Made by a program: the position numbers and the translations under genes | Assembly (NCBI RefSeq): GCF_002197845.1 | Contig: NZ_NIDE01000014.1 | Location: forward strand, 558,001 to 622,000 | Direction: 5' to 3' | DNA length: 64,000 nucleotides | Origin: Fimbriiglobus ruber | Lineage (GTDB): Bacteria; Planctomycetota; Planctomycetia; Gemmatales; Gemmataceae | Notes under the pieces: model-generated | Told to the model about the DNA's origin: nothing | The model's database searches: none | What the model saw: only the letters and a program-made list of their open reading frames with translations | Shown: piece after piece, positions 1-9,800 of the stretch | Numbering within the stretch: position 1 is the first letter of the stretch | Layout: the number at the start of each line of letters is the position of its first letter

Positions 1-672
1 ATCGCCATCCTCATCGGGCTCCTGCTGCCGGCCGTGCAGAAGGTCCGGCAGGCCGCCAACAAGGCCCGGTCGTCCAACGACATCAAGCAGATGACCCTCG
101 GGTTGCACTCTTACGAAAGTGCCTACGGCGGCTTCCCGCTGACCTGGGTGTTCTGCTCGGACGACCCGACCGCGATCGGGTACGTGCATTACCAGATCTA
201 CCCGTTCGTCGAGACCAACTCCAACGTCTACCGGTGTTCCGCGGACCCGTCGAGCGAGACGGCTCCCACCATCACGAGCTACTTGCAGAACGACAACTTG
301 TTCCCGATCCTCACGCCCATGAAGATCGTGCAGATCACGGCCGGAACCTCGAACGTGTTGGCTTTCGGCCCGATCTACCGGAACTGCAATGGCAGCCTCG
401 TGACCTGGCGGACGAACACGTCGGACGGTTTGTTCCCCGACCTCTACGACGGGACGAATTTCGGCCAGTTCGCCGCGACCGTGACCGACCCGATCCGGTC
501 CCAGGTTCCGACCTCGCAGTGTACCCAAAGCCGGTTTGTCACGCCGTTCCCGATCGCGCTGTTCGGGTTCTGCGACGGGAGCGTCCGCGGGCTCGCCCCG
601 GGCGTGACCGCGGCGTTCATGAACCAGATCATGAACCCCACGAACAGCCAACCGGTCACCTTCCCGAATTAA
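1..672 (+). CDS. DUF1559 domain protein, 5' end outside window
   Basis: The reading frame is open from base 1 and ends with TAA at 672. It begins inside the hydrophobic type IV pilin-like helix ([19 protein letters not shown]), so about 15-20 N-terminal residues with the prepilin [12 protein letters not shown] signature lie before the window. The rest shows DUF1559 features: SYESAYGGFPLTW early, YRCSADPSS in the middle and a C-terminal FGFCDGSVRGL segment matching the family's DG-S-R motif. DUF1559 proteins are pseudopilin-like exported proteins greatly expanded in planctomycetes; their function is unknown. A second, complete member lies at 13921-14826. Family call is firm; role is not known. 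Confidence 0.9.
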   Translation: MAILIGLLLPAVQKVRQAANKARSSNDIKQMTLGLHSYESAYGGFPLTWVFCSDDPTAIGYVHYQIYPFVETNSNVYRCSADPSSETAPTITSYLQNDNLFPILTPMKIVQITAGTSNVLAFGPIYRNCNGSLVTWRTNTSDGLFPDLYDGTNFGQFAATVTDPIRSQVPTSQCTQSRFVTPFPIALFGFCDGSVRGLAPGVTAAFMNQIMNPTNSQPVTFPN

Positions 673-761
673 CGGACACACCTCGCTGGCGGCCTCCCCC
701 GTTCCTTCTCCAAAATCCATTATCACCCTGCCCGGGCGGGGACTGATCGGAGTACGCAGTC

Positions 762-1658
762 ATGACCGCGAAGAGGGTCGGGTTAACGCTGGCGGGGTTG
801 CTCTTGTGTGTCGGGTCCGTCGGGGCGTTCTGGCTCTTGTTGCGCCCGCGGGAAACGACCGGGCTCGTCTACTCCACCCCGGCCGGCGGTGAACCGCTGA
901 CGCTGGACATCGATTACCCGCTGGTCCGGAACGGGGCGCTGCCGACGGTCGTCTTCGTCCCGCACGACCCGAGCTGGCACCCGGACTTCAAGAACGACAA
1001 CCGCATCCGGCTGGCGATCGAGGTGTTTACTCGGGCTGGGTACGCGGTCGCGACGATCCACTACCGGAGCCCCGGGAAGACGCCGTTCCCGGGGCCGGTT
1101 CAGGACGGCAAGGCAGCCGTGCGCTTTCTCCGGGCGAACGCGCCCCGGTACGGGCTGTCGCCGGATCGGATCGGGGTGATGGGAGCCTCGGCTGGCGGGT
1201 ACGGGGCGGCCATGCTCGGAACGACCGCCCCGGCCGACGGCTTCGACCCGCCCGACGGTCCGGCCGATGTGTCGTGTCGGGTGCAAGCGGTGGCGGTCCT
1301 GGCGGCCCCACTCGACCTGACCAAGAAGACGTGGCCGGACCTGGCCGAGAAGATGTACATGAAGCCGTTCCTGGGAGCCGGTTACGACGAGAACCCGGCC
1401 GCGTACCGGAAGGCATCGCCGGGGACCTACGCGACGCCGGACGACCCGCCGTTCCTGCTCCTACACTCGCCGTCCGACGGCATCGTCAACATCGGCCAGG
1501 CCCGGGCGTTCGCCGACCAGTTGAAGCGGGGCGGGGTCGAGGTCGAATTCATCGAACTCCAGTCCGCCGCGGCGTCCACACACGTTCCCAAAAACCAGGA
1601 ACTGGAACAGACGCTTCAGCAGGTCGTCCCGTTCTTCGACAAGCACCTGAAGAAGTGA
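762..1658 (+). CDS. Membrane-anchored alpha/beta hydrolase (esterase/acetylesterase type)
   Basis: 298 residues. An N-terminal hydrophobic segment (about residues 7-27) acts as signal anchor or signal peptide, so the enzyme probably works outside the cytoplasm. The fold is of the BD-FAE/esterase group: nucleophile elbow GASAGG at 141-146 (Ser143), a probable acid in HSPSDGIVNI near 239 and a probable His in the STHVPKN segment near 272. The start is supported by GGAG nine bases upstream of ATG. Substrate is not evident; in planctomycetes such enzymes often deacylate polysaccharides (inference). It stands alone, downstream of the DUF1559 gene. A degraded copy of its last 50 codons lies at 6622-6784. 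Confidence 0.85.
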   Translation: MTAKRVGLTLAGLLLCVGSVGAFWLLLRPRETTGLVYSTPAGGEPLTLDIDYPLVRNGALPTVVFVPHDPSWHPDFKNDNRIRLAIEVFTRAGYAVATIHYRSPGKTPFPGPVQDGKAAVRFLRANAPRYGLSPDRIGVMGASAGGYGAAMLGTTAPADGFDPPDGPADVSCRVQAVAVLAAPLDLTKKTWPDLAEKMYMKPFLGAGYDENPAAYRKASPGTYATPDDPPFLLLHSPSDGIVNIGQARAFADQLKRGGVEVEFIELQSAAASTHVPKNQELEQTLQQVVPFFDKHLKK

Positions 1659-1760
1659 TTGGCGGCCGGTGCGGCCGGTCTGTCGATCTGCGGCCGGCGG
1701 AAGCGTTCGACAGTCGATAGTTGTCCCTGCCGGCAACCTGTGGAACTCCTCGCCGGAGTA

Positions 1761-1877
1761 TTTTTTGCATTTGTTGCGCTGAAACCCCGGTTTTAGGAAC
1801 AGCGGGTTTTGCACCTGCCGAGTCAGGGTGCCTTGGGGCATTTTTTGCATTTATTGCGCTGAAACCCCGGTTTTAGG
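1761..1877. repeat. Direct repeat pair of 37 bp, 80-bp period
   Basis: The same 37-bp unit occurs at 1761-1797 and 1841-1877, differing at one base (TTTGTTG versus TTTATTG). Each unit runs from TTTTTTGCATTT to CCCCGGTTTTAGG. The copies follow the hydrolase gene and contain no gene. Cause unknown; a terminator pair or a recombination scar is possible. Confidence 0.85.
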
Positions 1878-1942
1878 GTCGGCGCATCGCCACAGGTAGT
1901 CAGACAGGCCGCTCTGACCCACGCCGCAGTGGCGCTGGGGCG

Positions 1943-2374
1943 TCAGCAGTGAAAGATGAAGCATTTCGGCAAGACTTTTTGCAACGCCTCCACAGCAGCG
2001 TCCGTCACCTTGGTCTCACACAGGGCCAGTGAGGCAAGGTTTTTAAGGTTGGCCAGTTCCTTGAGACCGGCGTCCGTCACCTCCGTTTTGGCCAGGTCGA
2101 GGCCGAAGGACGCCTCGGGGGCTGGCAACTTCCCCACGACGCCATCCTTCCATTTGAGGAACCGGAAGGCGGGGATCGCACCTGCTTCGGGCTTCTCAAC
2201 AAAACTCAGGACGCCGGACGCTTCGACCTTCATCCACCCGACAGTTGCCCCGGCGTCTTTCCACGCCTTGATCACGTTGTCGGGCAATGGCTTGGGCAGG
2301 TCTTTCTTGGCGGGCTGTTCGGCGAAGCCGAATTGCCCGGTGACAAGCGCCAACGTGGCAATCAATGCACGCAC
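1943..2374 (-). CDS. Small secreted leucine-rich-repeat-like protein
   Basis: 143 residues from a GTG at 2374, chosen because GGAGG sits six bases upstream and the protein then opens with a signal peptide (VRALIATLALVTGQFGFAEQ). A longer frame to 2530 lacks these signs. The mature part has a lysine-rich linker, then two LRR-like repeats (LDLAKTEVTDAGLKELANL and LASLALCETKVTDAAVEAL) of the short planctomycete type. It ends in a cysteine (KCFIFHC). Such proteins are thought to mediate protein contacts in the periplasm or at the surface, but no specific role can be assigned. It follows the haem protein gene on the same strand with about 150 bp between. Confidence 0.7.
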   Translation of the reverse strand: MRALIATLALVTGQFGFAEQPAKKDLPKPLPDNVIKAWKDAGATVGWMKVEASGVLSFVEKPEAGAIPAFRFLKWKDGVVGKLPAPEASFGLDLAKTEVTDAGLKELANLKNLASLALCETKVTDAAVEALQKVLPKCFIFHC

Positions 2375-2526
2375 GACGAGCCTCCGAGTGTGGTTCAAGG
2401 CCGCTACACCTCCCGCAGTTGGTCGGAACCCCGGCATTCCCCCCGCGCGGAGTGTCAGAAATGGCTTCACGGGCGTGACTCGCAGATGCGATCCCTTTGC
2501 CTTAACCGGCTCGCCAGGTCGCGATC

Positions 2527-3408
2527 TCATTCCCCGGGGCGCGTCACGTCCAATTGATCGACCGGTTCTTCGAGGTAGTACGTGAACGCGCCGAGCAGTT
2601 CACCCCGCTTCGCGCCAGTATGACAATCCAAACACTGCCGCTTGGCGCGGATCGCCCCGAACATCCGAGTCGGCGCCTCCCGAGACCACACCAGGTGTTC
2701 GCCACGTCGCACCATATCGAGTGCGCGTTGCTCGAACTCGTCGAGCGGCCGGCGCTCCGCTTGCCGGGCGAGCGCGGGCGTCGGTGTCTCGTCCAGCACG
2801 TACACCGACGGTTCGTCGTCGGTCAAGAGGCTGACCAGCTCGACACGGTCAACAATCCGTGACACGACCCGCACGCCACGGCGGTTCATGGAAATCCACA
2901 TGCGATGCAACCCGAAGCCCGACGCGCTTTCAAACTCCCAAAGCATGCGCTCGTGGATGCCGTACGGCTCGGACCGTATGACGGCGTCAGCGCGTTTGGG
3001 AGCCGGTTCGACCGACAGGCACGAGGTCGGCGGCATCGGGTAGGTGGGCTTGGGGTACGGCGGTGGGTCTTTGTCGCTATCTTGTCCCGTCACCACCGCG
3101 TCGTAGGTAAGGACGTAATTCCTTTGTTTCTGATAAGCGTGCCGGTGCGGCAGCCGGGCCCGCTCCAGTTCGCGAATGTTGGCGGGTACGTCAGCGAGCA
3201 CGACCCGCTCATCCAGCCAGTAGGCGCCATCCCTGACGTCCTGCGGCTCGCGGGACGACTCAGTCGACTTGATCGGCTCTTGGGGCCATTCCAATGGTGT
3301 GTCGGTTCGCTTGCTCGATTGGCGAATCGAATGAACCATGGAAACGGCTGTTACCGCACCGGCCACGACGAGGACACCCGCGATCACGAAACGCCGAAGT
3401 CCGTACAT
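2527..3408 (-). CDS. Exported protein with a single c-type haem motif (CLDCH)
   Basis: 293 residues. An N-terminal transmembrane or signal segment (residues 7-27) is followed by a proline-rich linker (DPPPYPKPTYPMPP) and a mixed alpha/beta domain without recognisable fold. Near the C terminus stands AKRQCLDCHTGAKRGELLGAF, where CxxCH is the covalent haem c attachment site. The arrangement of an extracytoplasmic sensor-like domain plus one haem near the C terminus resembles uncharacterised planctomycete cytochrome-like proteins; it could take part in electron transfer or redox sensing. No cytochrome maturation genes are nearby. The haem motif is clear; function is inference. Confidence 0.7.
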   Translation of the reverse strand: MYGLRRFVIAGVLVVAGAVTAVSMVHSIRQSSKRTDTPLEWPQEPIKSTESSREPQDVRDGAYWLDERVVLADVPANIRELERARLPHRHAYQKQRNYVLTYDAVVTGQDSDKDPPPYPKPTYPMPPTSCLSVEPAPKRADAVIRSEPYGIHERMLWEFESASGFGLHRMWISMNRRGVRVVSRIVDRVELVSLLTDDEPSVYVLDETPTPALARQAERRPLDEFEQRALDMVRRGEHLVWSREAPTRMFGAIRAKRQCLDCHTGAKRGELLGAFTYYLEEPVDQLDVTRPGE

Positions 3409-3589
3409 GTGAGCAGCCTCCCGTAAGTTCCGCTCGCCGAGCTTTTACTGAGATTGAGCCCGCACAACCTGTCCCGATCAATGTTCAGTTGGCCTTAGCC
3501 GCACCAGCCGCCGGGTGGCAAGCTAACCGCTCGACAACCGCCTGTCAAACATGACATCGAGACCTGCGGGGCGTTCACCGCCGAACGCC

Positions 3590-3838
3590 TTACTGCTTGC
3601 CGTCGGTGTAGTGATAGTGTTCCTGGCTCGCGGAACTGAAACGTCCGACGAACCGTGACCCCGACTGATCAGGTCGCTTGGGCACGAACTCGCCACTTTC
3701 GATAGCCCATTCGTACACGCCGATGTCCAACGGGTACAGAGTCAGAACGCCCGTGAGCCTGTGGTAACTGATCCACGATTCGTCGCGTTCGCGCGAGGAG
3801 AACACACCCAAAGGGAAGTTGCCGCCACCGTCCATCAT
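3590..3838 (-). CDS. Small hypothetical protein, third gene of an operon
   Basis: 82 residues. Two adjacent ATGs (3838 and 3835) follow an AGGAG box. The gene starts 21 bp after the membrane protein gene 3860-5107 ends, which supports co-transcription. The sequence is soluble, rich in aromatic residues (SWISYHRLTGVLTLYPLDIGVYEW) and polar at the C terminus. The WISYHRLTG/YPLDIGVYEWAI pattern may be a small beta-rich domain. I do not recognise a family. Confidence 0.6.
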   Translation of the reverse strand: MMDGGGNFPLGVFSSRERDESWISYHRLTGVLTLYPLDIGVYEWAIESGEFVPKRPDQSGSRFVGRFSSASQEHYHYTDGKQ

Positions 3839-3859
3839 TAAGCTCCTGTTCTCGTCTCC

Positions 3860-5107
3860 TCACGGCCCCGGTTTGGCCGCCTTCACTTCCGCCAACTTCA
3901 ATAGCGCGTCCAGTCGTACACGAGTCGTTTCCGAGACGTTTGATCGGCCGAGTAGCGATTCCAGGCGTCCGGCATGTTCCGCTACGATGGCCGGTCCCTC
4001 GGGCAGTAGCTCCAACAGTCGGACCACGCGGGCCAGCTCGTCTCCCCGCGTCGGGCCGAAATAAAATCCGGTGACGCCCCCCACGAACCTTCCGAACTTG
4101 TTCACGTAGCATTGCCGGACCCACGGGGCGCATTCCCGGACCACGAGAACGTCCATCACGTCGAGAATCGGCGGGGATGACGCGCGGTAGCCGATCCGGG
4201 GCGGTGGTTCCCACTGCGGCGGGAAGTCGGACTGGGCGTGTGCGGATAGTACGTCCAGTCCCTCCGCGATCCGGCCGCTATTCATGTCCCTCTCCACCTG
4301 CGAACGCAACTGCTGCTCGGCTTGCGTCCAGGGCAGGATGGGTAGCCAAATGACCAATGACAATACGGCCAGAGCCCAGACCGCCCGGGTGGGGACGGTC
4401 GCTTCCGCTGGTGCGTATGGGACTTGCCAGACCGGCTTTTCGGAGAGGACCGCGTTGAGCCCGCAGAAGAACCAAAAAGGGGCCGAGAAGAGGCCGTAGC
4501 AGGCGACAGTCATGGTCGCGCCGCTGACGGCCGATTCACTTTCCGTCTGCCGGACGCCGCCCATGCCGGACAAGACGGGCCAGGGCATCAGGAAGACGGC
4601 CGTCAGGGCGGCCGCGTCGGCGACCGTCATGACCAGTACCAGGGCCGAGACGGTCTTCCGGCCGGTCAACACAGAGACGACCCGCACCATCAGCGCCACC
4701 CGCCACGCGGCGACCAGCGCCAGCGTCCAGAGGTTGGCCGAGGTGGCACTGCCCGGCGACAGGAACCGTTCGTAGGGGATCGCGTACAACCACGCGAGTG
4801 GGGCGGTCATCCAGAAGAGCGTCAGGAACGAGCGGTAGGCGGTGAGGAGTGGCGGCCGCTTTTTGGGCCGAAACAGCAGGCGGCCGCAGGCAACGAGAAA
4901 TAACACGGACGCCGCTGCGAGGGACGCGCCTACCGGAACGAGCAGGTGCCAGGGCTCGCGCAGTAAGTCTTGCCCGTCGTATTCGCGGGCGAAGCCGGCC
5001 GAGAGCACGAACAGCAAGCCGACCCAAACGGCCCGACGGTCCGCGGCCAGATCGAGGATCGCCTGGCGGTCGCCGGTCAGGAAGAGGAAGAGGGTTCGGA
5101 CGCGCAC
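3860..5107 (-). CDS. Multi-pass membrane protein with C-terminal soluble domain, unknown function
   Basis: 415 residues with about seven hydrophobic segments in the first 270 residues (for example VWVGLLFVLSAGFA, LLVPVGASLAAASVLFLVACG, LVLVMTVADAAALTAVFLMPW, VWALAVLSLVIWLPILPW), then a soluble C-terminal region of about 150 residues. The N-terminal segment LTGDRQAILDLAADRRAVWVGLLFVLSAGFAREYDG recalls Yip1-like planctomycete membrane proteins. Its start overlaps the end of the radical SAM gene by 31 bp, so the two are probably translationally coupled. The function may relate to that enzyme's product, but nothing in the sequence shows it. Confidence 0.75.
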   Translation of the reverse strand: MRVRTLFLFLTGDRQAILDLAADRRAVWVGLLFVLSAGFAREYDGQDLLREPWHLLVPVGASLAAASVLFLVACGRLLFRPKKRPPLLTAYRSFLTLFWMTAPLAWLYAIPYERFLSPGSATSANLWTLALVAAWRVALMVRVVSVLTGRKTVSALVLVMTVADAAALTAVFLMPWPVLSGMGGVRQTESESAVSGATMTVACYGLFSAPFWFFCGLNAVLSEKPVWQVPYAPAEATVPTRAVWALAVLSLVIWLPILPWTQAEQQLRSQVERDMNSGRIAEGLDVLSAHAQSDFPPQWEPPPRIGYRASSPPILDVMDVLVVRECAPWVRQCYVNKFGRFVGGVTGFYFGPTRGDELARVVRLLELLPEGPAIVAEHAGRLESLLGRSNVSETTRVRLDALLKLAEVKAAKPGP

Positions 5108-6414
5108 GGGCGGAGCCTCGGGTTGTTATGCCAGACGCGCTTTCGGATCGCCTGACGGCGGACCGATTGTGCCGGGGAAAAGACCCGCCTGGCGAGGTCG
5201 CGGAACGCCAATTCCATCTCCTCGATGCCCATCAGGTCGGGCCGGAAGGTCAGGTCGAAGAGCGTGCAGTGAGACCACCCGCGGCCCGGCAGCAGGCGGC
5301 CCTCGCGTTCCAACCGTCGACGGAGCGGGGTGCCGGGAAACGGGGTTTGGAGCGTCAATTGGACATCGGCGAGCGAACTCGCTTCGATGAACGCCGCGAG
5401 CCGGTCGAGCGAATCGAACGTCTCACCGTCGCAGCCGACGATGAAACAGCCGATGACCGCGACTCCGGCGGACTGGATGGCGTCGATCGCGGTCATAATC
5501 CGGGGCAACTCGGCTTGCTTCGGCCCCATCCCCGGATGGCGGAACACCAGCGACTCGATCCCGATCAATACCTGCACGCAACCCGACGCGGCGAGGCCGG
5601 CGAGGAGGCCCGGGTCTTCGCCGACCCGCCAGTCGACCTCGGTGAAGTAACGGGCGTCGGCGGCCGCGAGCGTCTCCAACAGTTCGTGAGAGTTTCGCCC
5701 GCCGGCGAAGGTGTTGTCGTCGGCCAGTTCCAGAACGGGGCGCGGAACCTGGGCAGTAATCGCGGCCAACTCTCGTTTTAAATTCGCGACGGGCTTGAGC
5801 CGGTGCGGCCCGAGGAGTCGGCTGGCCCCGCAGAATTCGCACGCCAGTGGGCACCCCCGCTGGGTCTGCACGGTCAGACGGGGCCGTGGCCCGCGACCGA
5901 GCAGGTCGAATCGGGGCACCGGCGCGCGGGCCAGGTCAAACGGGGCGGACGCCCGGTACACGGGCCGCAGCTCGCCCGCCTCGGCGTCGGCCAGCACCGC
6001 CGGCCAGACCGGCTCGCCCTCGCCGATGACGACAGCGTCGCAATACCGGCCGGCCTCCTCGGGGCACGTGGTCACATGTAAGCCGCCAATGACGACCCGC
6101 ATTCCCCGGCCGCGGAGCAACCCACTGAAGCGATACGCCTCCTCGACCGACGCCGTGAGCGCGGAGAGGGCGACGAGTGTGGGGTGCTGCCGGGCGATCT
6201 CGTCTGCCAGCGACGCGCTGGCATGGTCGGCCTCGTGGTAACTGCAAGTCCAGTGGGGTGGCGTCAGGCCGGCCAGGGTGAGCAGGCCCAGTGCCGGGAG
6301 TTGTGCGACGGCGGCGGCCCGGTGCGCCAGCCCCGGCAACGTCATGCCGAGCGCGAGCATTTCCTCTTCGCGGACGCGGAACCCCGTGAATGGCACCATA
6401 GCCACGTGCGGCAT
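5077..6414 (-). CDS. B12-binding-domain radical SAM protein
   Basis: 445 residues. The first 150 residues form a cobalamin-binding-like Rossmann domain (LVALSALTASVEEAYRF, VVIGGLHVTTCPEEAG, VIGEGEPVW). The radical SAM core follows, with the cluster motif C188-x3-C192-x2-C195 (RGCPLACEFCGASR). The C-terminal part has LQTPFPGTPLRRRLEREGRL, typical of BchE/P-methylase-like radical SAM enzymes. Proteins of this group carry out methylations or ring rearrangements on lipids and secondary metabolites; the substrate cannot be told. It is the first gene of a three-gene minus-strand operon with the overlapping membrane protein and a small protein, suggesting a membrane-linked product. Confidence 0.88.
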   Translation of the reverse strand: MPHVAMVPFTGFRVREEEMLALGMTLPGLAHRAAAVAQLPALGLLTLAGLTPPHWTCSYHEADHASASLADEIARQHPTLVALSALTASVEEAYRFSGLLRGRGMRVVIGGLHVTTCPEEAGRYCDAVVIGEGEPVWPAVLADAEAGELRPVYRASAPFDLARAPVPRFDLLGRGPRPRLTVQTQRGCPLACEFCGASRLLGPHRLKPVANLKRELAAITAQVPRPVLELADDNTFAGGRNSHELLETLAAADARYFTEVDWRVGEDPGLLAGLAASGCVQVLIGIESLVFRHPGMGPKQAELPRIMTAIDAIQSAGVAVIGCFIVGCDGETFDSLDRLAAFIEASSLADVQLTLQTPFPGTPLRRRLEREGRLLPGRGWSHCTLFDLTFRPDLMGIEEMELAFRDLARRVFSPAQSVRRQAIRKRVWHNNPRLRPCASEPSSSS

Positions 6415-6621
6415 CGGCGGCTCCGGCGGTGGTCGAGACGTGTGGCACCCACCAGCTTATTGCAGACCGAGCAGGCCGCAACCTACCGGCATACCGCCGG
6501 TCGCGAGTCTGTCCGTGCCGGTCGAATTGTAAGAACCAAACCGCGTGTTCCCATCACTAGAGAGTGTCGAGGACGTGGCGGCTCTGGAAAAGACTTGATC
6601 GGGTCTGAATTTGCGGACGAA

Positions 6622-6784
6622 TCGACATCGGCTGGACTGGGCGTTCGCGGACCAGTTGAAACGGGGCGGGGCGGAGGTCGAATTTATCGACCTCCGCCCC
6701 GCCCCGGCCACGCACGTTCCCAAGAATCAGGAACGGGAGCAGACGCTCCGACAGGTCGTTACTTTTTTTTGACAAACACCTGTG
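6622..6784 (+). pseudogene. 3' fragment of an alpha/beta hydrolase gene, paralogous to 762-1658
   Basis: Translation AFADQLKRGGAEVEFIDL then THVPKNQEREQTLRQVV matches the C terminus of the hydrolase at 1505-1640 at both protein and DNA level. The copy lacks the catalytic domain. One extra T in the run near 6767 shifts the frame just before the terminal DKHL codons. It is a relic of duplication or gene conversion 5 kb from its parent. It holds a strong hairpin (6662-6706) absent from the parent. Confidence 0.85.
6662..6706. repeat. 20-bp perfect inverted repeat with 5-nt loop
   Basis: Left arm 6662-6681 (CGGGGCGGGGCGGAGGTCGA) is exactly complementary to right arm 6687-6706, with loop ATTTA. 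It lies inside the hydrolase gene fragment. The right arm replaces the parental bases at that spot, as if templated from the left arm. There is no T-run after it, so a terminator is unlikely. Confidence 0.9.
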
Positions 6785-6830
6785 ATATGCAGGCCGGGCG
6801 GCCGGTCTTGTCGCGGCGTCCCAAACGGGC

Positions 6831-9800
6831 TCACGACCCGCCGACGTACACCCCGCCCTGGAAGTCGCCGAACGGGTCGTTCAGAGTCGCGATCTGGCTC
6901 AGGGTGCTGGGGTCGAAGGCCAGGACGGGGAGGGTCGCACCGCTGCCCGGGCCGACGAGAATCGCCGGCTGGGCGTTGGCGTTGACGAACCCCGTTGCCA
7001 CCTGGACGCCGCCGGTGAACGACGCGTCGTAGGCGAAGAAACTCTTCTGGATCGCCAACGTCTGCCCGTCGACGATGTCGACCTGCGGGCCGCCGCCGGC
7101 CCCGGCCCCGACCACGATCTGGTCGACCCCGGACCCGTTCGGGTCGCCGACCGCCACGTTCACCCCGCCGCGGAACGACGGGTCGAACGCGAAGAAGCTT
7201 CCCTGCCCCTGCCCGGCCCCGTTGAAGATGTTGACCACCGGCCCGCCGCCGGGTCCGGCCCCGACCACGATCTGGTCGACCCCGGACCCGTTCAGATCGC
7301 CGACCGCCACGCTCACCCCGCCGCGGAACGACGGGTCGAACGCGAAGAAGCTCGCGATCGGGGCGAACGTCTTGCCGTCGAACACCTTGACGGCGGGCCC
7401 GCCGCCCGGCCCGGCGCCCACGATAATGTCCGGGTACCCCGCCCCCGTCACGTCTCCGACGGCCACCGACACGCCGCCGGTAAACGTCGGCTCGAACGCG
7501 AAGAAGCTCGCGAGGACCGCCCCCGTGGTCCCGTTGAACACCTTGACGTTCGGGCCGCCGCCGGTCCCCGGGCCGGTCACGATGTCCGGGATGCCGGTCC
7601 CGCTCAGGTCGCCGGTCGCGACCCGGACGCCGCCAGTGAACGACGGGTCGTACGCGAACAGGCTCGCTCGCACGGAGCCGTCGAGGTTGTAGATGTTCAC
7701 CTGCGGGCCGCCCCCGGTGCTCGCCGCCGCGACCTGGACGTGGACCTGATTGAGGCTGAGGACGGGCACCGTGACCGTCGCCGGGTTCGACACCGCCCCC
7801 GCCTTGTTCGCGACCGTGTAGGTGAAGGTGTCGGTCCCGGAGAACGTCCCGTTCGCGGTGTACGTCGCGACGCCCGTCGTCGTGTCGACGGTGACCGTGC
7901 CGTCGGCCGGCTGCGTTACGATCGTGAGGGTGGTCGGGTCGAGCGGGCTGGCCCCGGCCGGTTGGGTGACGCCCGACAACAGGTTGATCGTCACCGGGGT
8001 GGTCCCGCTGGCCTGGGCGGCGGCGACGTTGGCGGCCACCGGGGCCGCCGCGGGGGTGACCGTCACGGTGTCGACGGCGGGGTTCGAGATCGCCCCGTGG
8101 GCGTCCGCGATCGTGTACGCGAACGTGTCGGTCCCGACGAACCCCGCGGTCGGGGTGTAGGTCACCACCCCCGCCCCACTGACGGACACGGTCCCGTGGG
8201 CAGCCTCGGTGGTGACGGTGATGCTGGTCGGCACCAGGAACTGGTTGCCGTCCGGGTCGGAATCGTTGGCCGCGACGTCGATCACGACCGGGGTGTTTTG
8301 CGGGGTCGTCGCGCTGTCCGGGGTGGCCGTCGGGCGGTTGACCACGATCGTGATCGTGCCCACGTTCGAGACCGCTCCGGTGTTGTCCGCGATCGTGTAC
8401 GTCATCGTGTCGGTGCCGTTGAAGCCGAACACGGACTTGTAGGTGATGGTTCCGTCCGGGGCGATCGTCGCCGTCCCGTTCGACGGGCCCGACAGGATGG
8501 TGACGCTCGACGGGACGATGGCGGCCGAGCCGGCCGGGTCGCTCGCGTTCGCCGTCACGTCGATCGAGATCGGGAAGCCGGAGTCGGTGGTCCCGAACTC
8601 GTCGCTCGCCCCGGGCTGGTCGGAGATGATCGTCACCCGGGCCGGGTTGGAAACGACGTGGTTCGTGTCCGTCGCGGTGTACGTGAAGGAGTCGACCCCG
8701 GCGAACGTGGCGTCGGCCGTGTACGTGACGTCCCCGGTCGCGGGGTCGACGGTCGTGGTCCCGTGGGCGGGCGGGTCGACGATCGTGACGCTGCCCGGGA
8801 GGATCGCGTTGTCGACGTTGTTGTCGCCGGTCAGGACCGGGATCACCACCGACTGGCCGGGGCCCGTGACCCCGGTCGTGTCGATCACGCGGGGGGCGGT
8901 GACGAGGATCGTCACCGTCGCCGTGCCCGCGGACGTGTTGTTATTGTCGTCGACCGAATACGTGAACGAATCGGTCCCGGTGAAGCCGGCCGCGGGCGTG
9001 TACGTGATCGCGCCGGTCGTCGGGTTGACGGCGGTCGTCCCGTTCGCGGGGGCCGTTTGCACGGTCACCGTGCCGGGCGCCAGTCCGACCGGGCTGCTGT
9101 CCACCGACAGCACGTCCACGGCGACCGGCGTGCCGGCGTCCGTCCGGGCCGCGATCGGGTTGACCACGTCGTGCGTCCCGTTCGTCGGCCCGAGAACGGT
9201 GATGACGACGGTCGCCGTGTTGGAAACGGCCCCGCTGCCGTCCACCGCGGAGTAGGTGAGGGTGTCGGTGCCGGTGAATCCCGCCGCCGGGGTGTAGGTG
9301 ATGGCGTTGGTGGCGGGGTTGAGTGTCGCGGTCCCGTGGCTCGGCCCCCCGGTAATCGAGACGAGGGTCGTCACGATGGAGTCGGACGGGGGTATTTGGA
9401 TGGTGATCGGGATCACGACCGCCGTATTTTCGGGGGTCGAAACCGTGACGTCCGGCGCTTGCGGCTGGTCGACCACGACGCTCACCGTCGCCGGCACGGA
9501 CGCGATCCCGTTGGTGTCCTTGACCGTGTACGTGAACGTGTCGGTCCCGGTAAACCCGGCCGCCGAGGTGTACGTGATCGCGCCGGTCGTCGGGCTGATC
9601 GACACGGTCCCGTGGCCCGGTGCCGTCGGAACCGCGACGGTCGTCGGGTCGATCGGGGCCGCGGCGGACGAGGCCCCGGTCAGGACGGCGATCGTCTTCG
9701 CGACGCCGGTTTCGGTGGTCGCGGTGGCGGGGAGGGCGACCGGCAGGGTTACGATCTCGCTGACGTACGCCGGCAGCGAGGTCAGCCCGTCCGAATCGGC

